A stretch of DNA of 64,000 bases, taken from assembly GCF_945859685.1 (NCBI RefSeq), contig NC_079148.1, positions 90,897,007-90,961,006 on the forward strand, read 5' to 3'. Below the pieces are notes generated by a model. That model did no database searches. It saw nothing but the letters and a program-made list of their open reading frames with translations, and was not told the origin of the DNA. Of the stretch, positions 10,005 to 21,447 are shown one piece after another. The DNA comes from Eupeodes corollae (lineage: Eukaryota; Arthropoda; Insecta; Diptera; Syrphidae). The position numbers were made by a program, and so were the translations under genes. How positions within the stretch are numbered: the stretch's first letter is position 1; every line of letters begins with the position of its first letter.

Positions 10005-10965
10005 TAGGGCATTCCTGGAAGACTACTCAGTCTACTTTTATACAGATGGATCACAAACAAATGAAGGGGTTGGTGGAATTGTGTATTCTGAACGACTCAA
10101 ATTAAGTCTTCATCATTCCACCTTTCCAATCGTTTTAGTGTTTTCGAGTTAAACTTACTTACTTACTTACTTAAGGTGGCGCTACAGTCCGGAGCGGACT
10201 TGGGCCTCAACCAACAAGCGTCTCCAGCCAGCTCGGTCCCTAGCTAGCTGTCTCCAGTTTCGCACGCCAAGTTGGTTGAGGTCCTCTCCCACCTGCGTGC
10301 GCCACCTGAGTCGCGGTCTTCTTATGTCGATAAAATAAGTCTTGTCCTAGCTTAAAGAACACATGGTATCAACATCTGATATAAGTATTTTCTTAAATAG
10401 TCAGACGGCTATCAAATCTCTGGACTCTGTCTCTACAAATTCTATTAAAAAAAGCCCATAACTGTCGATCATCTCTAATGGAGATGGCACAGCAGTTTAT
10501 TATTCGCCTTTGCTGGGTGCCGGGCCATTCCAGTACAGTATAACCCATTCTTCCACGTTTGGCATACACTGGCTTACCAATTGCTACTTGTAAATTGAAA
10601 AACATCTGCCCAACACTAGATTTAAAGCATTCAATGTGCTAGCTATCTTTAAGCAGATAGGTGTTTTAACCGGACACTGTCTTATAGGTAAGCACGCCAC
10701 GCGGTTAGGCATATTCTCAAATGACTTTTGCAGAAGCTGTATAGACGAGGAAGAGGAGGAAACAATTCTTCACCACCTCTGTACAGAGTACATGCCCTGC
10801 TCTAGTTCAAAAACGCGAGAATTGCCTTCGAGAATTTCTTTGATAACGATCTTAACGACCTCAAACATATTAACATAACTGGTCTTTCAAAAGATTCTTG
10901 TGGCGTCACAATGGGCCATTAAACTGGCTTAAGTGTCTCCTACTTCTAGTAACTAACTCGAAACT
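10005..10965 (+). pseudogene. RNase H-bearing LINE relic, copy 1
   Basis: The 3' part of a non-LTR element: RNase H start DYSVYFYTDGSQTNEG near 10030-10070, later a degenerate TSDISIFSDSQTAIKSLDS-type segment near 10370-10430. A C-terminal block GVLTGHCLIGKHATRLGI followed by CRSCIDEEEEET and H...C lies at 10645-10790. The CxxC...H...C block after RNase H is typical of I/R1/LOA-type elements; the exact clade is not resolved. The copy carries stops and is split by a nested RTE fragment at 10156-10330. A second copy lies at 17770-18810 on the other strand. Confidence 0.75.
10156..10330 (-). mobile_element. RTE 3'-end fragment nested in the RNase H LINE
   Basis: The reverse complement matches the last ~190 bp of the RTE at 36625-40127: CGGAGCGGACT/GGACTGTAGCGCCACCTTAAG and a terminal (TAAG)n tract, seen on the plus strand as ACTTACTTACTTACTTAAGG. 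The coding remnant corresponds to the extreme C-terminus (LARDRA-W-R-LL-EA). It lies between the two halves of the RNase H domain of the host LINE, so it inserted later. It is severely 5'-truncated. Confidence 0.85.
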
Positions 10966-10969
10966 TGTT

Positions 10970-12110
10970 TGGTTTTAAAAAATCTGTTTTCGACTGTATC
11001 CGCGAAAAAAATACTTTTTTACAGCAACAGAGTACCTACATGCTCCTTTGGTATTGAGTCTTAAGAACAGTCATTTTTGGTTTTGGTTTATGATTTCTTT
11101 ATACAAATTTTGAGTTCTTCTCTAAAATATTTTATTTGTGCATATTCAAAGGTCCAATATAATTCAAGGGAGCATTAAAAAACTTGCTAATTTATTTCTT
11201 CCAAAACTTTCCAATAACATCAAACTTTTGAAACAATTTTTTTTTTAAACTAAAGACTAAAATATTATCATAAAAATAATATTGAACCGTTAGGGGTTTG
11301 TTATTCCTCTAAACGGCCTTTAATACTTAATTTTGTCACTCATTGTATTCACACATAACTGGAATGTTAAGATGACCTAACAACCAGCTTACAATTTTTT
11401 TGTCGCTTAGGTCAAACCAAACTATTATAACTTGCCATGACAAATTAATGAATTTTTAATTAAAAAATATTCACAGGTGGGTCTTGGTAGGTTTGAATAT
11501 TGTTATTTAGTAATAAAAAGTTATGACTTTGACAGTTAAGTCATAAAATGTATTCAAAATATCTTAATACCTAAATAATTAATACATAAAGATGTCCTAA
11601 CAGCTGTTCTGTTTCCATTTTCAAAACGAAGTTTTATTTTCAGTCTTCTGAAGCAGCTAGAGTTTGTTTATTTTGTTAAAGCCACGCTATTTATCTAAGA
11701 TATTATATGACTTCAGGTTCTTTTAATTTAATTCCTTTTTAATAAATTGCGTCACAAAATTAATTAATAGGCATTTGTTTATAATTTATTTTGTTTAAAA
11801 AATTAAAAGTTGTTCCTTGCAAGAATTCATTGGAATTCCTTTTCTATGAAGAACGATATGATACTGTTTTCAATAACAAATTGAAAAAAAGATCACAAAA
11901 TAAATGGTTAAAATAATATCCACAGAGAAAGAATAAATATTTTTGATTTGTTCCTAAATCCTGAGTTAGATCGAGGCGGTGTGTAGACAATGTTTGTTAC
12001 TACGGCTATAGTACCAAATAATTTTCATGAAATGTTCCATGATTAATTTTTACACTTAACGTAATATGTCCCTTATAGCTTTTTATCTCATCTTTTAGGT
12101 CTTAAAGCAA
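10970..12110. other. No recognisable gene
   Basis: AT-rich sequence without long frames, RNA-like structures or repeats that I can place. Confidence 0.4.
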
Positions 12111-12118
12111 CGATTTCT

Positions 12119-13135
12119 ACTTCTTCTTCGTTTCTGGCTGCTAGTAGTAGCACTTTAACTCCTTGAGGAGCTTAGGGCGGCAACCAGTTCCTTCCATCTC
12201 TCTCTATTCCGAGCACGATATCTCAGCCGGGACCACGTCTCCAAGTTTTGGGACCGAGCTTCCTTCATTACAGATGATCTCCATGTTTCTCTTGGCTTTC
12301 CTGGCCGCCTTCTACCTTGAGGATTCAGGATATAACGTAGACAGCGGTTGACAAAAGTTTGCAACCTTCTCGAGATGTCAGCAGAGCACTTCCACATTTC
12401 GCAGGCATATAGCAGCACTGACTTTACATTGGACTCAAACAACTTTAACTTGGTACGGAGCGCTATTTTGCTGGAGTTCCACACTTTAGAAAGCATTCCG
12501 AATGCACTACGGGCTTTATTTATTCACCATCGAGTGCCAAATAGCTTCCCAGATAGTTGAACTGGGTGACCTCTTCTAATCCTATTTGTCTCACTATAAC
12601 CTGTTGTTGTTGTAGTCTTACTGGCATTAGTCCTTAAGCCCACCACCTTCCCATTTTGTTGAAGAGAGTGGCACATTTGCTTGACGTTTCCATTTCTGTT
12701 TGCCACTAAGTATATTTCGTCAGCATAGTCCAAATGGCTTAATGTTTCCTTCAGGCGACATTCCCAGTCTCTCGTGTTCACTCACCGTAGCAGTCATAAC
12801 ATCATCAATAGCAAGCAATAACAGAATCGGTGTTTATACATCACCCTGTCGCACTCTCTGTAGCACTTTAAATGCGTCGGAAAGCTGTGCATTGTGCAAA
12901 ACGAAATACCCTGCGTTGTTGTAAGACTGTTTTATTATAGCAACAATTTTATCAGGAACGCCTCTAGCACCAAGCGATCTACAGATAACATCACGATGGG
13001 GTTTTCAAAATCGACGAACATGAGGTAAAGCAGCGATTGGTACTCCGAAGATTGTTCAAGAATAATTCGCAAGGTGTAAATGTTGTCGACACATGCTTTG
13101 AAATAGACCTTATTTTTTGGACGCATAAGAAAAGT
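12119..13135 (-). pseudogene. RTE-like LINE relic, second family (RT and C-terminus)
   Basis: In minus-strand order: VDNIYTLRIILEQSSEYQS and LYLMFVDFENP (RT motif A region, about 12980-13100), LSHLDYADEIYLVANRNG (motif C, YADE in place of YADD, about 12700), KLKLFESNVKSVLLYACEMW (about 12420) and a C-terminal NPQGRRRPGKPRETWR...RWKELVAAL (about 12165-12320). A GAAGAAGAAGT-type tail closes it at 12119. This C-terminal signature is typical of an RTE-like group distinct from the element at 36625. Stops, frameshifts and internal losses make it dead. Confidence 0.8.
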
Positions 13136-13139
13136 TAGA

Positions 13140-14580
13140 CACGTTCACCTATCATTTTTTTGCCTTTTTTTAATTCTGTCCAAGAGACTTAAGTGGCTTA
13201 TAGGAGCACCTGTCCAAATATTGGAATTGTTTTGGACGAATATAGGCTTTGAAAATTATAGCTAGATCAGAAGGGGTAAAACACTTCTTGCATCGTCGGT
13301 CGGAGAAAACCTAAACACTTAGCAGTATTTTTGGCGATGTCAAATATGTGATCATTCCACAACAAGGGGTTTGTATTGCCTAGGACTGATAGCTGTTCAG
13401 TCTCCTTGATGCAAGTACCACTTATGGATAGTGGTATTAGGGGAGGGTTACGCTCTTGCGACAGTAAACAGCATTGAGTTTTTGAAGCATTAAATTCTAC
13501 ACGGTTTTGGATTCCCCATTGAACAATTCTGTCAAGATCAGAATCTAAAAACAAATATGAAAAGCTGAGCGTACTGTCACCCGCGAAACAATTTAGTGGG
13601 TTAGAAGTTTCAGACCAAAGATCATTCATAGAAATAAGAAAGAGCGAATATCAGATTTTAACCCGTCCAATACTACTTGAATTGAACTGTCCTAAAGGTA
13701 ATTTCTAACCCAACGAAGAAGGGATTCATCAATACCAAACGCACCCATTTTCGATAAGAGAGCTTATCATGCTGCGAATTGCAACGAAAGCCATACTGCC
13801 TTCCATTAACAAGCCAACGGATTTGTGAATGTCAAGATTTTTAAGTACTCTAGTAACTGAACGAGTGCGAAAGAAGATCCGTTCCATAGAATCGTTCACG
13901 CTTTCAAGTACAGGCGGAGTCATGGCACTCACTAGCAGCATAGAATTAACAGCAAGCTGTGCTGCAAGCAAATTTATAAATCGAGCTTACATAGGAAGTG
14001 TCATTGGAAACGAGCGTCGGAACCGACGAACGCGTATTGTTACAACTCACCAGACATTTTTACTACCATTGGGATATTGTAATATTTTTTGCCGTAATTT
14101 CTGGTCTATATGTCCGTTACCGGTGGTATATGTCCGTTACCGGTCATTCTAGCTTGTTTGAACCTATTCCGGTTTTCCTTAGTTGGGTTGGCTTTGTGAT
14201 TCCGGAAACTTACATTTTTCATCCTAATAAACTCTATACATCTTGAATCAAACCATGAGTTTTCTTTGGGTTTGATAGATTTTACCTTATTCGGGATAAA
14301 ATTTCTCATTCCACAAAGAATTAAGTTTGTAATCATATCTGCACTGAAATCCACGTCACTATCGTGGAAACATAGTGTTCAGTTAAAGTTCCTGAAGAAT
14401 TCATTGAGACCATCCCAGTTGGCTTTCTCATATTGGCAAACGGTTCTCGTAGGGGTTTTAACTTTAACTGACATTTTTTTGCATAAGAAATTTGCAGATT
14501 TGACACAATGGTCTGATGTGCCTAGAGGAGATAATACACTGGTAATATATTTATTAGGATCAGAGAGAGGTAAGAAGCAA
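13140..14580 (-). pseudogene. Jockey-like non-LTR retrotransposon, copy J1b
   Basis: Same family as 5890-7480. Minus-strand order: SVLSPLGTSDHC (endonuclease end, about 14520), FSADMITNLILCGMRNFIPN and ENSWFDSRC (about 14270-14350), NLDIHKSVG (RT start, about 13840), NDLWSETSNPLNCFAGDSTLS (motif C with FAGD in place of FADD, about 13600), VEFNASKTQCCLLSQ, ENTAKCLGFLR-like and AIIFKAYIRPK (about 13250). A large internal deletion removes RT motifs A and B. It ends near 13140 at MIGER, directly against the RTE-like relic. Confidence 0.85.
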
Positions 14581-14582
14581 GT

Positions 14583-16170
14583 CTAGAGTTTCAGTTTCAA
14601 TCTTCTTTCAACTAGTATATACTTGGGTCGTAGCAGTTTTTCGAAATTTGTTGGTATAATTGGTACAGGCGGTACTTCTCTGTTAAGGTATAAGAATGAC
14701 TTCTGCAATTTTCCAATGTTTAAGGGATGTGTTAATAATAAAGTTCTTTGAAGGATATTGAAAGCATTTTTCTCAAAACCTGAGAAGTGATCGTAACTTC
14801 GTGATTTTGAATTATATAAGTTATGTCGACACATCATTATCTTTATTTATTTTGAGCGTGACTAAATGAATTTTACATTCATTTTCAGCACAAAGATCAG
14901 TTTTTTTAAATTCGGTTTCCGATCCATTTGATTATTATATTGGCGGGTTTTGTGTGTGGGGTCTTTTTGGAAACATTGCTGATTTCCATAAAGATTAAGT
15001 AGCAGAAACATCTATCGTCAGACTTTTTCAGAAATTTGCTAAGTGATTCTTTTTGTATTTCGTTGTTTAAGAAAGTCTTCCCATTTCCCTCGAGGTCTGC
15101 TTTTTTCCAAAATCAACTCCCTTCTTTCGAAAGGGTATTTTATTTCTGTTTTTCATGAGTTCGAAATAGTTGTGCAACAAAATGATAAAAGTACAATTTC
15201 GTACTGAAAACAATTTTTGAAAATTACTTAATTTATTAACATTGATGCAGATGCTTTAAATATGAACAAAATATGAAAAATGTTAAATCAAAAGAGATAT
15301 ACAAAAACACGCGCAGCCCTTCTATTTTTAATGATTCTATTTTATTTGTTTAGATTTAAAAAAACTTACTTACTAGCTTTATATCAATATCTAACATTTC
15401 TGGGACAGCGTCAGCTGATATTTTATGAAAGTTAAATAACTTGAATGCCTACTTCAATTTAATTTAAATATATAAGAGCAAGTACTTAAGACCCATTCAT
15501 GCGTTTTATTTCTCAAGTAGATATTTACACATTATATTTTGCAGATTGATGTGATTTTAAATTAACGTAGATAGGTTTCCATATTTCCTGTTATAAATGC
15601 GTCAACGGAGTTGTCTTACTCGTCATTGATGTTGATTAGTGTCTAAAAACATAGGATTGGCAGTCCATCTTTATGAAGTAGTTTATTTCTATCATTCAGA
15701 TTCAGACTTAACAAGCGACACCAGCTTTGATCGATCAAAGTTTTAAATGTAAGCTTATGCTTGTGGATCATTGCAATTTTGTTTAACACCGAACGTTACC
15801 TTTTCGTCGCCCATCGCTGAAAATAAAACAAATAAACAGAAAACCTGTTGTTATTCTAATTGATTTTATTTTATTGTTTGTTTTGATTATTGTATAATAT
15901 GTCAAACAAATGGAATGACGCGTTTTATAAAGAAAGTAGTTTGCACATTTTTTTCTGTCAGCAAGCTCATTAGCCTTACTGAAGAATGTCAATTTAGATG
16001 ACTCGTATCTTCTATCGTCTCTTTATTGCTGGTCAAATCTGATTGGAATATAAATAACACTTATCTGTTTTAAGCATTCCTAGTGGCAGTATATTTAATG
16101 TTGATAGGGAAAGGAAAGCTGCTTTAAATAGTTTCATTTTAAAAGATTCACGAAAGGGCCCTACACACAA
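14583..16170. other. Unrecognised 84-codon frame and AT-rich sequence
   Basis: A minus-strand open frame at 14583-14837 (NLYNSKSRSYDHFSGFEKN...) follows the LINE without similarity that I can name; it may belong to an older element. The rest, to 16170, shows no gene or element that I can support. Confidence 0.35.
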
Positions 16171-16179
16171 TAAAGTATT

Positions 16180-17100
16180 ATTACCCGCGTTTTGTTGGAA
16201 AATCTATCAATAGTATAGTAGGATTTTAGTAGAAGTAGAATCTTACTACGGATGTGTTTTTGATATTTATTCGAGTCACGAATGAAACTTATTTGAACTT
16301 ATGTGTTTTTCATTGGGGAAAAAAATCAATCTGTAACTGTTGATTATATTTCGTTTTGTTTATGAAAATGCAAGAATAGAAAACTTTTGCTATGTTTCCA
16401 CTAAATTTATATATCAGTTTAGATCAAAAAAATCTTTTTAGTATTTCCACCGCACAAGAAGATTTAAAAATGATTAAGTTTGACAGCACTTTCTAAAATG
16501 CTAATGGTGTTTTGATGTTTCTGATTCGTGTTAAACAATAAAGAACTGAATAGTTGAGCACCATTTAAGAATATACGTTACCTAAAACAAAACTATATTT
16601 TTTGTTCACAAACATGCAAATAAACAGACCATAATGCATTATCTGTAAAACCGACTCTTCTACACAGGTTTTTCTTCACAAATTTTGACTCGTCAATCAA
16701 GCTCATTTCAACTCGATTCAGATTTATAAAGAATTTAGACGAGCTTCAATACCACATGTTAATGAAGTAGTCTACGAACAAACCCCCTTCTTATGTGAAA
16801 TGATGTACATATTTTTATAGAAACTCAATTTCCACATGTTTTCTTACCATTTTTTCCCGAAAATTTCCGTTTTATTAGTTTTTGTTGCTGAAGTTAATTT
16901 TAACTTTTGATTTTCACAAAAGTTTCTTCTATTTGTGTGAATACCTACCAAAAAAACACGGGTATTGACGGTTTTTTCTGTCAGGTTACATTGATGAAAA
17001 CTAGTCACCACACGTAAAGTTGACATTGACAACCATTTTCCTATATTTGTGTTAAATTTTTTCTGGATTTTCAAAGACAATAGTGATTCGTGTGTGCTTG
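16180..17100 (+). repeat. Dispersed repeat shared with the window end (copy 1)
   Basis: GTTTTGTTGGAAAATCTATC at 16190 and TACGGATGTGTTTTTGA near 16247 recur at 63594 and 63702. TTTTGATTTTCACAAAAGTT near 16904 and AAAAACACGGGTA near 16952 recur at 63855 and 63969 in the same order and orientation. The two copies differ by indels. The class is unknown. Confidence 0.7.
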
Positions 17101-17500
17101 CAGCAGAATCTGGAACAAGTTGCTCAACCCACTTCAGGAGATTATTGATCCTTTAGGACTAAATACTCATTGAAATACAATAAAGTGGGTGGGTATATTT
17201 CATCTTCTGACCTTTAGGAATTTATAATTTATTTTGTCATGCTCGTTTTAGCTAATACGACAGTCTTCAACTTCAAATACCATACGTTTTATTTCACCTT
17301 GGCCAAAATCGAAAGCGGCTAACAATCTCATTAAATGTAAAGACTCTAAATCCTTTTGGAGCAATGTCAGGGTCTTGGGATGGAGTACTAAATCGGTGTC
17401 ATTAAGTATGTGCACATTGATCACCTCGCTTTATACTTTAAAAACCTTTTAATAGCGATCCAAAATAAAATTCAATAAGTTTTGCACTCCCAACTTTAAT
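17100..17500. other. No recognisable gene
   Basis: Short AT-rich spacer. I see no coding signal or named repeat. Confidence 0.4.
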
Positions 17501-17519
17501 CCAACTTTACAATGCCTGA

Positions 17520-17660
17520 GCTTCTTATATCGTTTTTAAAAAAATGAAGAACAATAAATCTGCAGGGTCGGACAGTATTCCCATAAAGTTTTACAAAAAG
17601 TAAACTCCGAAATTTTAAAAATATTTACTTGGCTTATTGAGTAAAAGGTTTAGTACGAAG
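17520..17660 (+). pseudogene. Small LINE RT fragment
   Basis: Plus-strand translation gives KKMKNNKSAGSDSIPIKFYK, the conserved block at the start of many LINE reverse transcriptases (K-x-NKSAG-D-IP). Nothing else of the element can be followed, and the next element begins near 17765 on the other strand. Confidence 0.6.
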
Positions 17661-17764
17661 ACCTTCTCTAACTATTTTTGCATGGCAAGGATATCTGCCA
17701 AAAAGGTCATTCAATTCAGTCAGAAAATTAACGAAGTACATATTTCTGCTTCAAGTTCTCTGAG

Positions 17765-18810
17765 AGTGATAGGTTAGGTTGGAGTGGCTGTCCAGATGTT
17801 ATTGACGCACGTAGACCTCAAGGGTCCATTGTGATACCACTAATGGTTCATGGGAGAGTAATGAACTTAAACAAACCATTTCGTACTTTTCATAAAGTTA
17901 GAGAGACGTTTTGTGTCAATCGTTGCCAGTTCACTGGTATTATCGAAGAAGGGATTACCGAGAAAGTTATTCCTTCTAACGGAGAGTGCTGGACATTTAC
18001 AGTACATAGAAGGTGTTGGACTGTTTCCTCTTCCTCCTCGTTCATGCAACTTCTACAGAAGTCATTTGTGTAGACCCCTAGCCTCAGAGCATGTCTTCCT
18101 ATGAGGCAATGTCCTGTTATTACTCCAATTTTAGAGCTTATACTTTGTCTGCTCAGTGATATCAAGCCTTTTGACAGTTTTAAGTCTATACTTGGCCATA
18201 TTTGCTTAGTTGCTAGGCAGGTGGTACTCTGTATTTGCATGTAGCAAGTGGTGTTCCTATGTTATGTTTTTGTCTAACATAAGGCAGAAGTGTTCCGTTT
18301 TTGGCGAGCTCATCGGCTTTGCAATTTCCCGGAATGTCTCTGTGGTCCGGCACCCAAATGAGGTGAATGTTAAATTGTTCCGTCATCTCATTCAGAGATG
18401 ATCGACAATCGTGGACTGTTTGAGAGTTTGTGGAGACAGACGCGAGAGATTTAAGAGCGGCTTGGCTGTCTGAGAAGATTTGTATATCCTTACAAGATAT
18501 AACGTTTTCTTTGAGCCAGGATAGTGCTCTTTAATCGCCATTACTTCTGCCTGGAATACACTGCATTGATTGGGAAGACTATAGGATAGACTGAGATTCA
18601 GTTGCTCCGAAAAGATACCACTTCAAATCCGTGATCGGTCTTTGAACCGTCTTTATAGAAGTGTACCGCATCGTCTTCCAGGGGTCTCTCTTCTTCCCAG
18701 GAGGATCTTGAAGGGATGGACACATGGAAGCTTTTACCGAATACCATTTTTGGGGTGGTATAGTCTAATCGATCTGGGATAGATCTGAAACTCGCTAGAA
18801 TAGTAGTATG
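17765..18810 (-). pseudogene. RNase H-bearing LINE relic, copy 2
   Basis: Minus-strand order: VHFYKDGSKTDHGFEVVSF (RNase H start, YKDGS instead of YTDGS, about 18600-18660), an interrupted RNase H middle with a degenerate SLSSISE region (about 18400), and GVITGHCLIGRHALRLGV then DFCRSCMNEEEEETVQHLLC (about 17990-18120). The element's 3' end carries GGACAGCCACTCCAACC near 17780. It is the same family as 10005-10965 and also carries frameshifts. The C-x2-C...H...C block after RNase H is intact in sequence. Confidence 0.8.
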
Positions 18811-18829
18811 TCCAGTATTGTTACTGGTG

Positions 18830-19060
18830 TGATATGTGTTGGACAAAAAGGAGTCAACATCATTTTTTTCCGAAACTGTCGTCCCACAGGTATGTGTTTT
18901 GAGTCCCTTAATGTTCGCCCTGTTTTTAAACCATATGACGAATTATATAACAGGAGGAGTTTCTTTTCGAGATATATTTGTAAAAATGTCATTATATGTT
19001 GACACTTCAGCCTCCAGGTGTTTAGCGATTGATGGCATCTAAAAATGAATTCTGCAAAAT
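18830..19060 (+). pseudogene. LINE RT palm fragment
   Basis: Plus-strand translation gives ETVVPQVCVLSPLMFALFLN, the motif B region (usually GVPQGCVLSPLLF), then NYITGGVSFRDIFVKMSLYV with the following YADD-like site degraded to YVDT. It lies head-to-head with the RNase H relic and may be a separate, older LINE. Confidence 0.7.
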
Positions 19061-19069
19061 TTAAAATAA

Positions 19070-19780
19070 TCATACAAGTCACCAGTTAATTTAATGTGGT
19101 CACAATTCGTTTCAAAGCCTTTTGTATACAAAACGCCCAAATTCAAAGTGGTCAACGCCACAATTAACACCTGTTTCTGCTATTGTAACGAAGTCTACGG
19201 CTATTAATAGATAGAAACAGTTGAAAAATCAAAAAAAATGTCTTCGAAAGAATAGTTAATACTCAAAACTATGATATCTGCGTTGAGTCCGGTTTACATC
19301 AAATTTGTATGCAAAACCTGAAGGCTAATGCTGAATTTTTAACCTAAGTTATAAAAGATCTGACAAAAAAAAAAACCTTATTTCTCTTCGTTTCGGTTAT
19401 ACTCCTTTTCAGAATTCGGAAGAACTTTGCTTTGAAACGTTGTTTCCCTCTCAATTTAAGTACAATCAATGCAGTAGAATGGGAAAATATTTTGTATGAG
19501 TTTATTGCAAAAGTGCACATTGATAAGTATAGAAAGTCTACCTATAAATAGAGTTTTGCGCAGGTAGATTTTTGCGCCTCGTGACGGCCATTTTATTTTG
19601 GTGACATCTGTCAGAGGAATCTGGAGGTCTTTGTTCGTTGCAGTAACGAAAAAATGGTGAAGCAAGAAAAATTAAGACTAAAGCTATTCTTTTAATAATG
19701 CTTGCTTTTGATCGAATGAATTTTAGGCGCAATCCCTAATTTTTATTATATACAAATTATTTCAGCGTGATCGAAAGAAG
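19070..19780. other. Unassigned, probably decayed element sequence
   Basis: Short shifted minus-strand frames (69 codons at 19456-19665) lie next to the mariner relic and could belong to its decayed 3' part. I cannot name them. Confidence 0.3.
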
Positions 19781-19784
19781 TTTA

Positions 19785-20030
19785 AGCCAAAATGCCCAAT
19801 TTCCGACCACTTTTTGCAGCAATAACGAGTAGAATATTCTTTTCCAAGGCTTTTATCATATCTGGGGATTACATATCTGCGTAGACATCTGACTTCACAT
19901 ACCTAACCCCACAAACAAAATTCCAGCGGTGTTAAATCGTACGCCGCCGCAAGCCCACGTACAACGTGACGTGCGATGATGCCCTTACCAAAAGATTTCT
20001 TCTTTCTTCAATTTCTTATGGTTTTATTGA
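19785..20030 (-). pseudogene. mariner-type transposase C-terminal relic
   Basis: Minus-strand translation, with two frame changes, gives HVVRGLAAAYDLTPLEFCLWG, then YVKSDVYAD and MIKALEKNI. This matches the final catalytic Asp block (DLTPL-F-LWGYVKS-VY) of mariner-like transposases. It is a different, more decayed copy than the element at 30616-31666, and no TIRs were seen. Confidence 0.65.
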
Positions 20031-20039
20031 GTCAAGTCC

Positions 20040-21340
20040 AAGAACCCTGGGTTAAAACAGTACACGGCCATAATTTTTAATCCTAATTTCGGAATCACTT
20101 TGCTTGCGATGTTTGACCAATAAAACTTTTAACAAGAATTTTGACTAAGGATCGATATTTTAGCAGCCCAGGAGGCGATGGATAATAAGTCCTTTTTGGT
20201 GTGTATAATCAAAAAACCAACTTATAACGGTTCACTAAGCTGATAAATTCCCTTCTTGATGCGAACTTTAGTTAATTACACCCTTCTTATATGAAGACTT
20301 GGCTACCAAGTAATAGTTCAAACCGGCAGGCGGTAAGGTGATGGCCTTAGACCTAATGCAGAAACTAAAAAAGCAATTAATCACATTAATCGCTTAGATT
20401 AGCATCTTTATGAACAGATATTTATTTTATATAAGAAATGGTTTAACATAAAAACAATACCAATTCTATATGAAAATTTTATATTTTCTTTAACGAGTAT
20501 AGTTGCGTGAAGCCTTAAACAAAAAACAAACAAAAACACAAAGACATTACTTCTATAGATAGAATAGCCCAGAGGTTCAAGGTAACGGACTTAAAGTTTT
20601 TGAAAATTTAAAATTAATAGCACTTGGGTGTTTCCCAGTCGGAGATCCGCTTATAATACCCTAACACAAAAGCTGCAGCAGATCGTAACAGGTTGAAGCC
20701 AAGCCGATGACCAACGTGTGAACTATGAAGAGTTCAATATCTAACCAGAAATATGACGATTCCATTTGCTTCTACAGCCAAGATGTCAGATTTTTGATGA
20801 ACGTTAAACATGTATCATCTTCAGCATGGCTTAGGTTTTATAGCTTCATATACAAATCGATAAAAATAAAATTGAAAAAATTAAAAAAATAAACAAATAA
20901 ACTTGTTTAAAATGTGTACTGGGATCAAAACCACACAATAAATATACTAAGATTATTGTCTTTCATTTAAGCTTCAAACTTACGATCTGTTCTATCTTAT
21001 TGGGGGGGAAAGTAAAATCTGAAAATCTACGTACAGTCTTTATAAAATTTTGAATGAATGAACTTCCTCTGATGACCTACCTCATTAATATTTTCTGGTT
21101 TAGGCTGAAATATGCTGTTTGGTTGTATCTTTTGTTGATTATTATCAATTTAGAATATCAAGAAATTAGTGGATTATGCTAACCTTCACAGTTTCTATTT
21201 AACATATTTGCACATACCAATAAAACCCAGAAATATTAAATAAATTATGAAGGAGTTTTCGTATGGTTTTTTATATTGTTGTAGTGGTGATGTAGAAATC
21301 CGGTAGGTAGCTCAAACAGCTTTGGGTTTATTTTTTATTT
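20040..21340. other. Upstream flank of gene B
   Basis: No gene or named element recognised. The part closest to 21340 presumably carries gene B regulatory sequence, but no specific motif can be assigned. Confidence 0.4.
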
Positions 21341-21351
21341 TTTTGTCAACT

Positions 21352-21393
21352 TATATATAAAATGTGAATATATTCTTAGTCAAGTCATTCGTC
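21352..21393 (+). promoter_or_regulatory. Gene B core promoter (TATA plus initiator)
   Basis: TATATATAAAA at 21352-21362 is followed by TCATTCGTC at 21385-21393. The initiator A at 21387 is 31 nt from TATAAAA. The nine-base TCATTCGTC is identical in the promoter of gene C (57692-57700). The predicted 5' UTR before ATG is about 60 nt. Confidence 0.8.
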
Positions 21394-21447
21394 TACATTT
21401 TGAAGTAGAGAACACACCAAGTTCTTGATTGGGAATATTTTTGAAAA

